Assembly (NCBI RefSeq): GCF_021601625.1 | Contig: NZ_BQHR01000011.1 | Coordinates: forward strand, 62,001 to 126,000 | Source: Pseudomonas paraglycinae | GTDB taxonomy: Bacteria; Pseudomonadota; Gammaproteobacteria; Pseudomonadales; Pseudomonadaceae | Reading direction: 5' to 3' | DNA: 64,000 nucleotides | Shown here: one piece after another, positions 8,489 to 19,732 of the stretch | Position numbering within the stretch: the stretch's first letter is position 1 | Layout: every line of letters starts with the position of its first letter | Program-made: the position numbers and the translations under genes | Notes under the pieces: generated by a model | Told to the model about the DNA's origin: nothing | The model's database searches: none | What the model saw: only the letters and a program-made list of their open reading frames with translations

Positions 8489-9151
8489 ATGCAAACCACC
8501 TTTGATCTGTTCGCCGACACAGAATCCGAGCAACCCCGGCGCGCCGAACAGATCGGCGAGCAGTCCTGGGTGCTGCGCGGGTTTGCCCTGCCGCAAATCG
8601 AGCAATTGTTGCCGGCCCTGGAATCGATCATCGCCTGCGCCCCGTTGCGCCACATGATGACGCCCGGGGGCTTCAGCATGTCGGTGGCCACCAGCAGTTG
8701 CGGCGCACTGGGCTGGATCACCGATCGGAGCGGCTACCGCTATTCATCCGAAGATCCCGTGAGCCACCAACCCTGGCCAGCCATGCCCGAAGTGTTTCGC
8801 GAGCTGGCCCAGGCCGCAGCGAAACGCGCCGGATTTGCCGACTTCATGCCGGATTCCTGCCTGATCAATCGTTATGTCCCAGGCGCGAAGATGTCGTTGC
8901 ATCAGGACAAAGACGAAAATGCCTACGACGCGCCGATCGTTTCTTTGTCATTGGGCTTGCCGGCAACGTTCCTGTTTGGCGGTTTCGCACGCGGCGACAG
9001 GAGCCAGAAAATCTCACTGCTGCACGGCGACATGGTGATCTGGGGCGGCGTAGACCGGCTGCGCTATCACGGCATCCTGCCGATCAAACCCGGCCGGCAC
9101 CCGCGCCTGGGCGAACAGCGTTTCAACCTGACGTTTCGCACCGCCGGATAA
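8489..9151 (+). CDS. alkB: DNA oxidative demethylase AlkB
   Basis: A 220-residue 2OG-Fe(II) dioxygenase that removes 1-methyladenine and 3-methylcytosine from DNA by oxidation. The iron ligands are seen in MSLHQDKDE (H-x-D) and the later RLRYHGILP His; the 2OG-binding Arg residues are in GEQRFNLTFRTAG. The substrate-lid region TPGGFSMSVATSSCGALGW and the aromatic GYRYSS are typical. It starts five bases after the upstream dioxygenase, so the two are an operon. Ada is encoded next on the same strand behind its own copy of the shared element. Confidence 0.95.
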   Translation: MQTTFDLFADTESEQPRRAEQIGEQSWVLRGFALPQIEQLLPALESIIACAPLRHMMTPGGFSMSVATSSCGALGWITDRSGYRYSSEDPVSHQPWPAMPEVFRELAQAAAKRAGFADFMPDSCLINRYVPGAKMSLHQDKDENAYDAPIVSLSLGLPATFLFGGFARGDRSQKISLLHGDMVIWGGVDRLRYHGILPIKPGRHPRLGEQRFNLTFRTAG

Positions 9152-9164
9152 TCCTGCAAAGTTT

Positions 9165-9193
9165 GACCGCAAGGGTCGGAGTGTTCCGGCCGG
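9165..9193 (+). promoter_or_regulatory. Ada-responsive element candidate upstream of ada
   Basis: The second copy of the 29-base element, again beginning GACCGCAAG with the invariant blocks CGGAGTGTT and CGGCCGG. It lies 47-75 bases before the ada start, where an autoregulated activator site would be expected. The only differences from the copy at 7696 are three single bases. Downstream, the -10-like TTAACCT is at a different spacing from that of the first copy. Confidence 0.65.
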
Positions 9194-9239
9194 TGGCACT
9201 GGTTAACCTGAAATTCAACAGGTCAACGGACTCTCCATC

Positions 9240-10313
<1,074 letters not shown>

Positions 10314-11297
10314 TCAGCGATTCACATCAACTACAACTCGCCCCCGGAGTTGCCCCGCCAGCAACTTCGGGGCCGCTTCGAGGGCTTCGCCGAGGCCGAT
10401 TTCATGGCTGATCAGTGGCAACAGAGCGAAATCCAGATCCTTCGCCAGACGATCCCAAGCCTCGATGCGGCGAGCCTTGGGCTGGGTCACACTGTTGATC
10501 CCGGCCAGCGTCACGCCTCGCAGAATGAACGGCGCGACCGAGGCGGGAAAGTCCATGCCCTGCGCTAGACCGCACGCAGCCACGGTGCCTTCGGCCCGGG
10601 TGCTGGCACAGGCATTGGCGAGCGTGTGGCTGCCGACCGAATCGATAACGCCCGCCCAGCGCTCCTTGGCCAGCGGCTTGCCGGGTTCGGACAGGGTGGC
10701 GCGATCAATAATTTCACTGGCACCCAGTTGTTTCAGGTATTCGTGCTCCGACACCCGACCGGTCGAAGCGACCACGCGGTAGCCCAGCTTGCTCAGCAAT
10801 GCGATGGCAAAACTGCCGACGCCGCCGTTGGCACCGGTCACCAGCACTTCGCCCTGTTGCGGTGTCACGCCGTTGCGCTCCAGCGCCATGACGCACAGCA
10901 TCGCCGTATAACCCGCCGTGCCGATGGCCATGGCTTGCGCGGCGGTGAATGCCTTGGGCAGAGGAATCAGCCAGTCACCGTTCAATCGCGCCTTTTGCGC
11001 CAAGCCGCCCCAGTGGCTTTCACCGACGCCCCAGCCGTTTAGCAAAACCGCATCGCCAACCTTGTAGTCCGGGTGCGAGCTGACTTCGACGGTACCCGCC
11101 AGATCGATCCCCGGCACCATCGGAAACTTGCGCACCACCGGGCTGCTGCCGGTGATCGCCAGGCCGTCCTTGAAGTTCAGCGTGCTGTACGCGACGCGAA
11201 TCGTCACATCGCCCTCGGGCAACTGCTCGTCGCTGATTTCTTGCAGGTTGGCGCGGTAACCGCTGTCGTCTTTGTCGATCAAAATGCCTTTGAACAT
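10314..11297 (-). CDS. acuI: Acryloyl-CoA reductase-type zinc-free MDR oxidoreductase
   Basis: A 327-residue medium-chain dehydrogenase/reductase of the YhdH/AcuI quinone-oxidoreductase-like subfamily, which reduces acryloyl-CoA or similar enoyl compounds with NADPH. The N-terminus MFKGILIDKDDSGYRANL, the motif YSTLNFKDGLAITG and the nucleotide-binding VLVTGANGGVGSFA are typical; catalytic zinc ligands are absent as expected. The start was chosen at this family N-terminus, not at an upstream in-frame ATG. It is convergent with ada and divergent from the nitronate monooxygenase. Confidence 0.9.
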   Translation of the reverse strand: MFKGILIDKDDSGYRANLQEISDEQLPEGDVTIRVAYSTLNFKDGLAITGSSPVVRKFPMVPGIDLAGTVEVSSHPDYKVGDAVLLNGWGVGESHWGGLAQKARLNGDWLIPLPKAFTAAQAMAIGTAGYTAMLCVMALERNGVTPQQGEVLVTGANGGVGSFAIALLSKLGYRVVASTGRVSEHEYLKQLGASEIIDRATLSEPGKPLAKERWAGVIDSVGSHTLANACASTRAEGTVAACGLAQGMDFPASVAPFILRGVTLAGINSVTQPKARRIEAWDRLAKDLDFALLPLISHEIGLGEALEAAPKLLAGQLRGRVVVDVNR

Positions 11298-11511
11298 GAC
11301 TGCCTCTCGCGGGTGGAATTCAGGATGTCGAGGCATTGGAATACCACACTGCAACATTTTGCCCCACTCGACCTTTAGCCAATCGGGCCCGAACACCGAG
11401 CCGGCGCCGGCTGTTCAAGCTACAAATCTGTGCTGGTCATGGGGGTGGCTTTGCGTTAAAAAACCGGCTGCTACCGTCCCTGCCCTGTTTTGTCGTCGGA
11501 GAAGCTATTCC

Positions 11512-12573
11512 ATGAGCCAATGGCCTGATACCCGCATTCTTGACCTGTTCGGCATCGAACTGCCGATCATCCAGGGCCCCATGGCCGGTGCCACCAACTC
11601 ATCCATGGTCATCGCAGCGTGCAACGCCGGTGGCCTGGGTTCGATGCCGGCCGCGATGCTGACCATCGAGCAACTGCGCGAAGAGCTGAAGACCATTCGC
11701 CAGGGCACGAACAAGCCATTCAACGTCAACTTCTTCTGCCATCAACCGCCGGCTGCCGATGAACAAAAGGCCCGCGACTGGAAAAACCTGCTGGAACCCT
11801 ACTATCGCGAACTGGGTGTCGATTTCGATGCACCGACGCCGGTGTCCAACCGCGCGCCCTTCGATGCGGCCGCCTGCGAAGTGCTGGAAGAATTTCGCCC
11901 TGAAGTGGTGAGCTTCCACTTCGGCCTGCCGGAAAAATCCCTGCTGGATCGGGTCAAGGCCACCGGTGCGAAAATCATCTCGTCGGCAACCACCGTCGAC
12001 GAAGCGATCTGGCTGGAGCAGAACGGTTGCGACGCGATCATCGCCATGGGTTACGAGGCCGGCGGCCATCGCGGGATGTTCCTCAGCGCTGACCTGAGCA
12101 GTCAGGTCGGTACGTTTGCGCTGGTGCCGCAAGTGGTCGACGCCGTGAGTGTGCCGGTGATCGCTGCCGGTGCGATTGCCGATGCGCGCGGCGTGGCGGC
12201 AGCGTTCCTGCTCGGAGCTTCGGCGGTTCAGGTCGGCACGGCGTATCTGTTTACCCCGGAAGCGAAAGTCAGTGCCTCTCACCACAAAGCTTTGCGCACC
12301 GCCAAGGAAAGCGAGACAGCGGTGACCAATCTGTTTACCGGGCGCCCGGCGCGGGGGATTCTCAATCGGGTGATGCGCGAGCTGGGCCCGATGTCGGACA
12401 AGGCCCCTGCCTTTCCGCTGGCCGGCGGTGTCTTGATGCCGTTGCGCGCGAAGGGTGAGGCCGAATTCAGCAACCTCTGGGCCGGCCAGGCCTTCACACT
12501 TGGTAAGGACCTCGGCACCGCCGAACTGACCCGGCAACTGGCGGAAGGCGCACTGGCGAAACTGACGCGATGA
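11512..12573 (+). CDS. Nitronate monooxygenase family protein
   Basis: A 353-residue FMN-dependent TIM-barrel protein of the 2-nitropropane dioxygenase family, which oxidises toxic nitronates. Typical segments are LPIIQGPMAGATNS, the catalytic-region His in GYEAGGHRGMF, and the FMN phosphate site VIAAGAIADARG followed by LLGASAVQVGTAYL. The start MSQWPDTRILDLFG follows GTCGGAGAAG. It is monocistronic and divergent from acuI across 214 bases. The true substrate is not shown by the sequence. Confidence 0.9.
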   Translation: MSQWPDTRILDLFGIELPIIQGPMAGATNSSMVIAACNAGGLGSMPAAMLTIEQLREELKTIRQGTNKPFNVNFFCHQPPAADEQKARDWKNLLEPYYRELGVDFDAPTPVSNRAPFDAAACEVLEEFRPEVVSFHFGLPEKSLLDRVKATGAKIISSATTVDEAIWLEQNGCDAIIAMGYEAGGHRGMFLSADLSSQVGTFALVPQVVDAVSVPVIAAGAIADARGVAAAFLLGASAVQVGTAYLFTPEAKVSASHHKALRTAKESETAVTNLFTGRPARGILNRVMRELGPMSDKAPAFPLAGGVLMPLRAKGEAEFSNLWAGQAFTLGKDLGTAELTRQLAEGALAKLTR

Positions 12574-12617
12574 TGAACCTGAACGGGTGAGGAGCGTGGC
12601 GCTCTCACCCGGTTTAA

Positions 12618-13502
<885 letters not shown>

Positions 13503-14183
13503 ATGTCGCTGACGAGTGCCGATTTCGCGGCGATCTGGCTGACCCTGAAACTGGCGTCCCTGACCACCGCGATCCTGCTGGTCGTCGGCACGCCGATCGC
13601 CCTGTGGTTGTCGCGCAGCCGTTCCTGGCTGCGCGGCCCCATCGGCGCGATCGTCGCGCTGCCGTTGGTGCTACCTCCTACGGTCATCGGTTTCTATCTG
13701 TTGCTGGCGCTCGGCCCAAACGGGTTCATTGGCCAGTTCACCCACTGGCTGGGGCTTGGCACCTTGACCTTCAGCTTCACCGGCCTGGTGATCGGTTCGG
13801 TGCTCTATTCCATGCCGTTCGTGGTGCAGCCGTTGCAAAACGCCTTCTCCGCGATCGGCACTCGTCCTCTGGAAGTGGCCGCGACCTTGCGCGCCAATCC
13901 CTGGGACACTTTTTTCAGCGTGATTCTGCCCCTGGCCCGCCCCGGTTTCATCACTGCAGCAATCCTCGGCTTCGCCCACACCGTCGGCGAATTCGGTGTG
14001 GTGCTGATGATCGGCGGGAATATTCCTGACAAGACCCGGGTGGTTTCCGTACAAATCTACGACCACGTCGAAGCCATGGAGTACGCGCAGGCGCACTGGC
14101 TGGCCGGGGCGATGCTGGTGTTTTCGTTTCTGGTGTTGCTGGCGCTGTATTCCAGCCGCAAGACCCGCGCGGGCTGGAGCTGA
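13503..14183 (+). CDS. modB: Molybdate ABC transporter permease
   Basis: A 226-residue inner-membrane permease with five or six hydrophobic segments. The segment starting [18 protein letters not shown] and the EAA-type loop [20 protein letters not shown] contact ModC. The ATG follows the modA stop with no gap, so the two are translationally coupled. It forms the membrane channel of the molybdate importer. Confidence 0.96.
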   Translation: MSLTSADFAAIWLTLKLASLTTAILLVVGTPIALWLSRSRSWLRGPIGAIVALPLVLPPTVIGFYLLLALGPNGFIGQFTHWLGLGTLTFSFTGLVIGSVLYSMPFVVQPLQNAFSAIGTRPLEVAATLRANPWDTFFSVILPLARPGFITAAILGFAHTVGEFGVVLMIGGNIPDKTRVVSVQIYDHVEAMEYAQAHWLAGAMLVFSFLVLLALYSSRKTRAGWS

Positions 14184-14186
14184 TCG

Positions 14187-15266
14187 ATGATTGATGCACG
14201 TCTGAAACTGGCTTGGTCGGGCTTCAGCCTCGATGTCGATCTGCAGATGCCCGGTCGCGGTGTGACGGCGCTGTTCGGTCAGTCCGGCTCGGGCAAGACC
14301 ACATGCCTGCGCTGCATCGCCGGGCTCGAACGCGCGCCACAGGCCTTTATCCGCATCAATGACGAGGTCTGGCAGGACAGCGAAAAAGGCATTTTCGTGC
14401 CGCCGCACAAACGCGCGCTCGGCTATGTCTTTCAGGAAGCCAGCCTGTTTCCGCATCTGTCGGTGCTGGCCAATCTGCAATTCGGCCTCAAGCGCATTGC
14501 CAAGGCACAGCGCCGGGTCGACATGACCCAAGCCACAGAACTGCTAGGGATCGGCCACTTGCTCGATCGTCATCCGCAGCACTTGTCCGGCGGTGAGCGC
14601 CAGCGTGTCGGCATCGCCCGCGCGCTGTTGACGAGCCCCAGACTGCTGCTGATGGACGAGCCTTTGGCGGCCCTCGACAGTCAGCGCAAAAGCGAAATCC
14701 TGCCCTACCTGCAACGCCTGCACGACGAACTGGAAATCCCGGTGTTGTATGTCAGCCACGCTCAGGACGAAGTGGCCAGGCTCGCCGATCATCTGGTGCT
14801 GCTCAGCGACGGCAAAGCGCTGGCCAGCGGTCCGATTGGCGAAACCCTGGCGCGGCTCGACCTGCCCCTGGCCATGGACAACGACGCCGGCGTGATCATT
14901 GAAGGCCAGGTCAGCGGCTACGATGCCGACTATCAATTGCTCGCCCTGCAACTGCCGGACTCGTCACTGAATATCCGCGTGACCCACGCGCCGATGACGA
15001 CGGGCCAGAAACTGCGCTGCAAGGTTCACGCGCGAGACATCAGCCTGACCCTGCAAAACAGTGAGTTCAGCAGCATCCTCAATCGCCTGCCGGTCACGGT
15101 CGTCAGCGAACAACCGGCCGACAACGCCGCGCACGTGCTCATTCGCCTCGATGCCGGCGGGACACCGTTGCTGGCGCGCATCACTCGCTACTCGCGGGAT
15201 CAGCTTGGCGTGCATCCGGGCCAGTCATTGTGGGCCCAGATCAAGGCCGTCGCGGTGTTGGCGTAA
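14187..15266 (+). CDS. modC: Molybdate ABC transporter ATP-binding protein
   Basis: A 359-residue ABC ATPase. Walker A is GQSGSGKTT, the signature is [12 protein letters not shown], Walker B is [12 protein letters not shown] and the H-loop is in YVSHAQDEV. The C-terminal third (from about 290) is a molybdate-binding TOBE domain ([19 protein letters not shown]). It begins three bases after modB, completing the operon. It powers uptake of molybdate for nitrate reductases, formate dehydrogenases and other molybdoenzymes. Confidence 0.96.
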   Translation: MIDARLKLAWSGFSLDVDLQMPGRGVTALFGQSGSGKTTCLRCIAGLERAPQAFIRINDEVWQDSEKGIFVPPHKRALGYVFQEASLFPHLSVLANLQFGLKRIAKAQRRVDMTQATELLGIGHLLDRHPQHLSGGERQRVGIARALLTSPRLLLMDEPLAALDSQRKSEILPYLQRLHDELEIPVLYVSHAQDEVARLADHLVLLSDGKALASGPIGETLARLDLPLAMDNDAGVIIEGQVSGYDADYQLLALQLPDSSLNIRVTHAPMTTGQKLRCKVHARDISLTLQNSEFSSILNRLPVTVVSEQPADNAAHVLIRLDAGGTPLLARITRYSRDQLGVHPGQSLWAQIKAVAVLA

Positions 15267-15339
15267 ATCCGCGGGCACGACCGTCATGGCGTGCGGTCAA
15301 TGGCTTTAACAGCCTGATTTGACGCGAAGGAATTCCGCC

Positions 15340-16377
15340 ATGCCCGATACTGCGCTCACCGAAGTGTTGCCTTCGGATCTGCATTACGTCGATGACACAC
15401 AGCCCGGTATCACCCGAAAAAAACTGCGCGGAAAATTCGCCTATTTCGACCCCGCAGGCCAGCGCATCACCGATCCTGACGAGATCAAACGCATCAACGC
15501 ACTGGCTGTTCCGCCGGCCTACGTCGACGTGTGGATCTGCGCCGACCCGCGCGGCCATCTGCAAGCCACCGGCCGGGACGCACGTGGGCGCAAGCAATAT
15601 CGCTATCACGCTCGCTGGCGCGAAGTGCGCGACGCGGACAAGTATTCGCGTCTGCGTGAGTTCGGTCTGGCGCTGCCCAAACTGCGCAAACAGCTGGAGG
15701 CGCTACTGGCCTCGCCGGGCTTCAGCCGCGACAAAGTCATGGCGACGGTCATCACGCTGCTCGACGCCACCCTGATCCGCGTCGGTAATACGCAATACGC
15801 GCGGGACAATCGCTCCTACGGCCTGACCACCCTGCGCAGCCGGCATGTCGAGGTCAACGGCAGCGCGATCCTGTTTCAGTTTCGCGGCAAGAGCGGCATC
15901 GAACATCAGATCACGGTGAAGGACCGGCGACTGGCGCGGATCATCAAGCGCTGCCTGGAAATTCCGGGGCAGAACCTGTTTCAGTATCTGGATGAAAATG
16001 GCGAGCGGCATACCGTCAGCTCTTCTGACGTCAACACCTACCTGCAAACCCTGACCGGCGCGGATTTCACCGCCAAGGACTACCGGACCTGGGCCGGCAG
16101 CGCCCTCGCTTTGGCGGTTCTGCGGGAGCTGCAATGGGAATCCGAGACCGAGGCCAAGCGGCATGTGGTCGAGATGGTGAAGGGCGTCGCCCGCCAACTG
16201 GGCAACACGCCGGCGGTCTGTCGCAAGTGCTACATCCACCCGGCGGTGGTCGAGCATTTCATGCTCGGCGCCTTGGCCGAGCTGCCGAAGCCGCGCATCC
16301 GCAAAGGCCTGCGCAAGGAAGAAGTCGCATTGGCGCTATTCCTTGAGCGGATGGTCGAGCAGGCAGGCACGCCTTGA
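15340..16377 (+). CDS. DNA topoisomerase IB (poxvirus-type)
   Basis: A 345-residue type IB topoisomerase, which relaxes DNA by transient 3'-phosphotyrosyl nicking without ATP. The catalytic core is visible in RVGNTQYARDNRSYGLTTLRSRH (Arg), GKSGIEHQITVKDRRLARII (Lys), DYRTWAGSALA (Arg) and KCYIHPAVVEHF, where the Tyr is the nucleophile. The start MPDTALTEVLP was chosen because AAGGA lies nine bases upstream; an earlier in-frame TTG has no ribosome site. It is monocistronic after modC. Chromosomal copies are common in Pseudomonas, and the physiological role is unclear. Confidence 0.92.
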   Translation: MPDTALTEVLPSDLHYVDDTQPGITRKKLRGKFAYFDPAGQRITDPDEIKRINALAVPPAYVDVWICADPRGHLQATGRDARGRKQYRYHARWREVRDADKYSRLREFGLALPKLRKQLEALLASPGFSRDKVMATVITLLDATLIRVGNTQYARDNRSYGLTTLRSRHVEVNGSAILFQFRGKSGIEHQITVKDRRLARIIKRCLEIPGQNLFQYLDENGERHTVSSSDVNTYLQTLTGADFTAKDYRTWAGSALALAVLRELQWESETEAKRHVVEMVKGVARQLGNTPAVCRKCYIHPAVVEHFMLGALAELPKPRIRKGLRKEEVALALFLERMVEQAGTP

Positions 16378-16520
16378 AGCCTTCGGCCGTCTCGACTAGG
16401 CTACGCCCTCCTACCTCCCCGGGACGACCGCAGAAGTGAACAACTAAGCCTTCAAAAATGTAATCGCGACACGCCATTCATGGCGCGTGTCAGTGTTCAC
16501 GACATTTTCTGGAGGTGCCG

Positions 16521-18146
16521 ATGACTCACGTCTCGCGTACGCCTGCTCTCGTCTCCCTGAATCAACTGGGTTTTCAGTTCGCCAATGGCGAGACGATGTT
16601 CACTGCACTCAATCTGAAATTCGATCACACCCCGACCGCCATCGTCGGGCGCAATGGCGTTGGCAAAAGCGTACTGGCGCGCCTGATCGCCGGAGAATGG
16701 CAACCCACCAGCGGCAGCGTGACGCGCGCCGTGGCGACAACCTACGTGGCGCAGAGCTTTGTCGCTGCACCCGGCGAGACGGTCGCCGAGTCCACCGGCA
16801 GCGCCGCGATTCTTCAGGCTCTGGACCGAATGAACCGGGGCTGCGGATCAGTCGAGGATTTCGATCTCATTGGCGAACAATGGGATCTGGCGGACCGTCT
16901 GCGCCGCCTGCTCGATGACGCCGGCCTGGCCGAAGTCGCCTTCACCGACGAGACCGGAAACCTCAGTGGTGGCCAGCAAGCGCGCATCGCACTGATTGGC
17001 GCGTTTTTGAGTCAGGCTCCGCTGCTGGTTCTCGATGAGCCGACCAACCATCTGGATGCACCAGGACGACAATGGCTGATGAACTTACTGGAACGCTGGC
17101 ACACTGGTTTGATCGTCGTCAGCCATGATCGGCAGCTGCTCGACCGGATGCTGCGGATTGTCGAGTTGAGCGCGTCGGGGGCTATCGAATTCGGTGGCAA
17201 TTACTCGGCATTCCGCGAGCATCAGCGGATCCATCAAGCCGCGGCGCAGGCACGCCTCGACCACGCCAGAAGCGAACGCCAGCGAGAGCGGATTCGGCTA
17301 CGGCGCGAACACGACACGATACAGCGCCACGCCGCCAACTCGCGGCGCAACGCCGAAACCGCCAACATTGCCAGTTTCGAATACGTGGCGATCAAGGGCG
17401 CCGCGCGAGAGATCATGGGGCATGTACGTCAGGGTCATCAGGCCCGCAAGTCAGAGCTCGATGCCCAGGTGCGCGAGGCTTACGCCAAGGTGCAACCCGA
17501 GGACAGCGTGCTGATCAACCTGCCCGGGAGCGCGGTGCCGAACAACCGCCAGATCTGCTCGCTGGTTGACGCTCGGCTGCCCTGGCTGTCAAACGGCGCA
17601 CTGAGCCTTACGATCCACGGCCCGATGCGCATCGCTGTCAGCGGTCCCAACGGCTGTGGCAAATCAACCCTGTTGAAAGCGCTCGCCGGGGAACTGACAC
17701 CCGTCGATGGAACCGCCACGACTCACGTGCCCTTCGCATTCCTGGATCAGCAACTGGCGCAACTGGAGGATCAGCGTTCCATCACCGAACAGCTGATGAT
17801 GCAAGGGACTGCGCTGACTGAAGGCACCCTACGCAGCTATCTCGCCCACTTGCAGCTGGATGCAAGCCGCGCCACGGCTCCCTGCGTTTCGTTGAGCGGT
17901 GGCGAGCGCCTGAAAGCCGCACTGGCGCTGGCCTTGTGGCGAACGGATCCTGCGCAGCTGTTGCTGCTGGATGAGCCGACCAACCATCTGGATCTGCCGT
18001 CGGTGGAAGCTTTCGAACGGGCGTTGCAGTCATTTCCGGGTGCCATTGTCGCCGTTTCCCACGATCAGGACTTCCTCGAGGCGTTGAATCCGACTCACCA
18101 TCTGCGCTGGCACCCATTAGGCTGGCAACTGCACCCGACGAACTGA
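16521..18146 (+). CDS. ABC-F family ATPase
   Basis: A 541-residue soluble protein with two ABC cassettes and no membrane segment, of the class that acts on ribosomes. Cassette 1: GRNGVGKSVLA, LSGGQQARIAL, LLVLDEPTNHLD. Linker: Arg-rich RSERQRERIRLRREHD. Cassette 2: GPNGCGKSTLL, LSGGERLKAAL, LLLLDEPTNHLD. The start at 16521 is five bases after GGAGG. An imperfect GACACGCC/GGCGCGTGTC hairpin lies just upstream at 16471-16494. Whether it is a housekeeping translation factor or an antibiotic-protection protein cannot be told from sequence alone. Confidence 0.93.
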   Translation: MTHVSRTPALVSLNQLGFQFANGETMFTALNLKFDHTPTAIVGRNGVGKSVLARLIAGEWQPTSGSVTRAVATTYVAQSFVAAPGETVAESTGSAAILQALDRMNRGCGSVEDFDLIGEQWDLADRLRRLLDDAGLAEVAFTDETGNLSGGQQARIALIGAFLSQAPLLVLDEPTNHLDAPGRQWLMNLLERWHTGLIVVSHDRQLLDRMLRIVELSASGAIEFGGNYSAFREHQRIHQAAAQARLDHARSERQRERIRLRREHDTIQRHAANSRRNAETANIASFEYVAIKGAAREIMGHVRQGHQARKSELDAQVREAYAKVQPEDSVLINLPGSAVPNNRQICSLVDARLPWLSNGALSLTIHGPMRIAVSGPNGCGKSTLLKALAGELTPVDGTATTHVPFAFLDQQLAQLEDQRSITEQLMMQGTALTEGTLRSYLAHLQLDASRATAPCVSLSGGERLKAALALALWRTDPAQLLLLDEPTNHLDLPSVEAFERALQSFPGAIVAVSHDQDFLEALNPTHHLRWHPLGWQLHPTN

Positions 18147-18217
18147 CTTGGCTATTTTTTGCACGATTGCTCAGGGCTTCTATAGTTGATCTGGTACGAA
18201 TCAGCCGCGGTGACGCC

Positions 18218-18448
18218 ATGGAAGACATATTCGTCGTGAAGCGCTGCAACAAGATCGTCATCCACGGCCGGCGCGCCGGAGAGACTCTCCATGAGCCCGC
18301 AGAAGCCCTGGGCTGGTATCGCATCTGCGACACGCGAACCGGCGGTTTCATCGGCGATGGCTACGATCGGGAAGAAGACGCCCGCAAGGAATGTCATCGG
18401 CTCAACGCCGCCAGCTCGCGAGTGACCGCCCCCGAGTCGTCGGGCTGA
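18218..18448 (+). CDS. Small protein of unknown function (76 aa)
   Basis: The product MEDIFVVKRCNKIVIHGRRA... has 76 residues. It has no signal peptide and contains GWYRICDTRTGGFIGDGYDR followed by the charged helix EEDARKECHRLNAA. It begins about 70 bases after the ABC-F stop and precedes two more small genes in the same direction. The composition is that of a small soluble protein. I do not recognise it. Confidence 0.65.
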   Translation: MEDIFVVKRCNKIVIHGRRAGETLHEPAEALGWYRICDTRTGGFIGDGYDREEDARKECHRLNAASSRVTAPESSG

Positions 18449-18507
18449 TAGCTGTCATTTACGGGTCTATACTCAAACCAGCTGAAGGAGCAGCGCCCCA
18501 ACGGCAG

Positions 18508-18533
18508 AAAGCTCGCCCTTCGCGGGCTTTTTG
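18508..18533 (+). terminator. Probable intrinsic terminator
   Basis: A GCCC/GGGC stem (18515-18518 and 18524-18527) extended by AAAG/CTTT outer pairing is followed by five T residues on the plus strand. It is downstream of the 76-aa gene and upstream of the next small gene. The stem is short, so this is a moderate call. Confidence 0.5.
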
Positions 18534-18568
18534 CTGCCACCGAGCGGATTAATGAACGGAGGTGTTCC

Positions 18569-18799
18569 ATGTCCGAAAGAGAGTCCATCACCACTCTCCT
18601 CACCTTGCTCGATGCCCGCGAAGCACGCCTCGCCGCGGCCTGCAAAGAGATCGCCGACTGGGTCGACCATCAAGGCGGGCACCCCACCGCCCTGCGCATC
18701 CGCGACCGGCTGAACGATATCGAAAAGGATACCCCGCTGATTCGCAGCACCCTGTCATCGCTCAAACCGATCGACCGGCCGTTGCCACGCTTCAGGTAG
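18569..18799 (+). CDS. Small helical protein of unknown function (76 aa)
   Basis: The product MSERESITTLLTLLDAREAR... is predicted to be almost entirely alpha-helical, with the segments TTLLTLLDAREARLAAACKE and TALRIRDRLNDIEKD. CGGAGG lies eight bases upstream of the ATG. It has no signal peptide or membrane segment. It is flanked by other small unknown genes in the same direction. Confidence 0.65.
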   Translation: MSERESITTLLTLLDAREARLAAACKEIADWVDHQGGHPTALRIRDRLNDIEKDTPLIRSTLSSLKPIDRPLPRFR

Positions 18800-18882
18800 G
18801 CCATCGATTCACGGTGCGCGAATAAAGAACGTCCTTGGTCGTGAGAGGTCAATACCTTTACACGTCACCAAGGAGACGTCTT

Positions 18883-19167
18883 ATGGTCATTCATTTCAAA
18901 GTCGACGGGCACCTGGCCTGCGGGCACAAGGGCAACAACCTCTCCGCCAGCAGCGAACTCAATCGTGTGAAGTGCCGCAGCTGCCGCAATACCGACGCAT
19001 ACAAGGATGCGCGCAAAGACCAGCGCAATGCGGCGCGGCGCGCGGCTCGCCACTCCAGGGCTGCACACTCCGCGTCCGACTGGCGTTCGGAGTGGATCGA
19101 GCGGTTGACCGCGATGGCCGGACTTCAGCGTTTGCCTAGAGGGTTTACCGGGCAAACTTTTGTCTGA
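18883..19167 (+). CDS. Small basic Cys-containing protein (94 aa)
   Basis: The start was set at MVIHFKVDGHLACGHKGN because AAGGAGA lies seven bases upstream. The N-terminal half has C/H pairs LACGH and VKCRSCRN in the layout of a single zinc ribbon; the middle is very basic (RKDQRNAARRAARHSRAAH). A nucleic-acid or RNA contact is possible but unproven. A strong bidirectional terminator follows at once. Confidence 0.7.
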   Translation: MVIHFKVDGHLACGHKGNNLSASSELNRVKCRSCRNTDAYKDARKDQRNAARRAARHSRAAHSASDWRSEWIERLTAMAGLQRLPRGFTGQTFV

Positions 19168-19169
19168 GC

Positions 19170-19208
19170 AAAAAAAAATGGGCCGATTAAAACGGCCCAT
19201 TTTTTTTG
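19170..19208. terminator. Strong bidirectional terminator
   Basis: Nine A, then TGGGCCG, a seven-base loop, CGGCCCA and eight T form a perfect stem with symmetric A and T tracts. It serves the plus-strand gene ending at 19167 and the convergent minus-strand gene ending at 19257. Confidence 0.93.
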
Positions 19209-19256
19209 TTTGCTCAACGCCACGCTGATCATTGCTTATTAATGGAACAACGCGAA

Positions 19257-19553
19257 TTACTTTGTTTCCTTCACCTGACAAACCCCATTGGCTTTGTTCT
19301 TGCCCGTGTAAGAAACATCAGGTGAGCCGTCGGGCATGATCGTCAGCGAGATGGTCACGCCACTGCCTTTGGCTTCGAAGGCGTTATCGTTGAATTTCTT
19401 CAGTTTCCCTTCTTTACCGTTGATATAGATCGGGCCGCCCTTGTCAGCATGGACCTCGATATTGCCCGGGCATGTTGCGTTCAACAGCGGGATGCCGGCT
19501 TGAGCAAAGCCTGAAGACATCAGCAAAACGCTCAATAGCAGTCGCTTCATCAT
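19257..19553 (-). CDS. Small secreted protein (98 aa)
   Basis: The product has a Sec signal peptide MMKRLLLSVLLMSSGFAQA cleaved before GIPLLNATCPG. The mature part has about 79 residues with two Cys (ATCPG and GVCQVK), likely a disulfide. The text between them, YINGKEGKLKKFNDNAFEAK and TISLTIMPDGSPDVSYTGKN, reads as an antiparallel beta domain. Three ATG codons overlap at the start (19556, 19553, 19550); spacing from AGGA favours the second or third. It is likely periplasmic, with unknown function. Confidence 0.75.
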   Translation of the reverse strand: MMKRLLLSVLLMSSGFAQAGIPLLNATCPGNIEVHADKGGPIYINGKEGKLKKFNDNAFEAKGSGVTISLTIMPDGSPDVSYTGKNKANGVCQVKETK

Positions 19554-19690
19554 CATTGTCCTGTGTTCGGTTGAGCCAGAAAGAAACACTAGCTCACTTC
19601 GCTCGCAATGACCGAAAAGTACACCTGGGATAGGAAAGGGAAAAAGGTGGTGGCTTTTCAAAACAGCGTTCAGACAAGAATCATGCGCAT

Positions 19691-19716
19691 AAAAAGCCCG
19701 GCTCGGTGGCCGGGTT
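19691..19716 (-). terminator. Intrinsic terminator after the four-CxxC gene
   Basis: CCCGGC and GCCGGG arms with a TCGGTG loop are flanked by AAAA and TTTT. On the minus strand they are followed by a run of five T. It lies 17 bases past the stop of the gene at 19733-20167. Confidence 0.85.
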
Positions 19717-19732
19717 TTGGATGTTTTCAAAC

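Noticed and set aside
16471-16494. Imperfect hairpin before the ABC-F gene as a terminator or antibiotic-sensing leader
   Set aside because: There is no T run, no upstream leader peptide was evident, and the stem has an unpaired CG; the evidence is too thin for attenuation.
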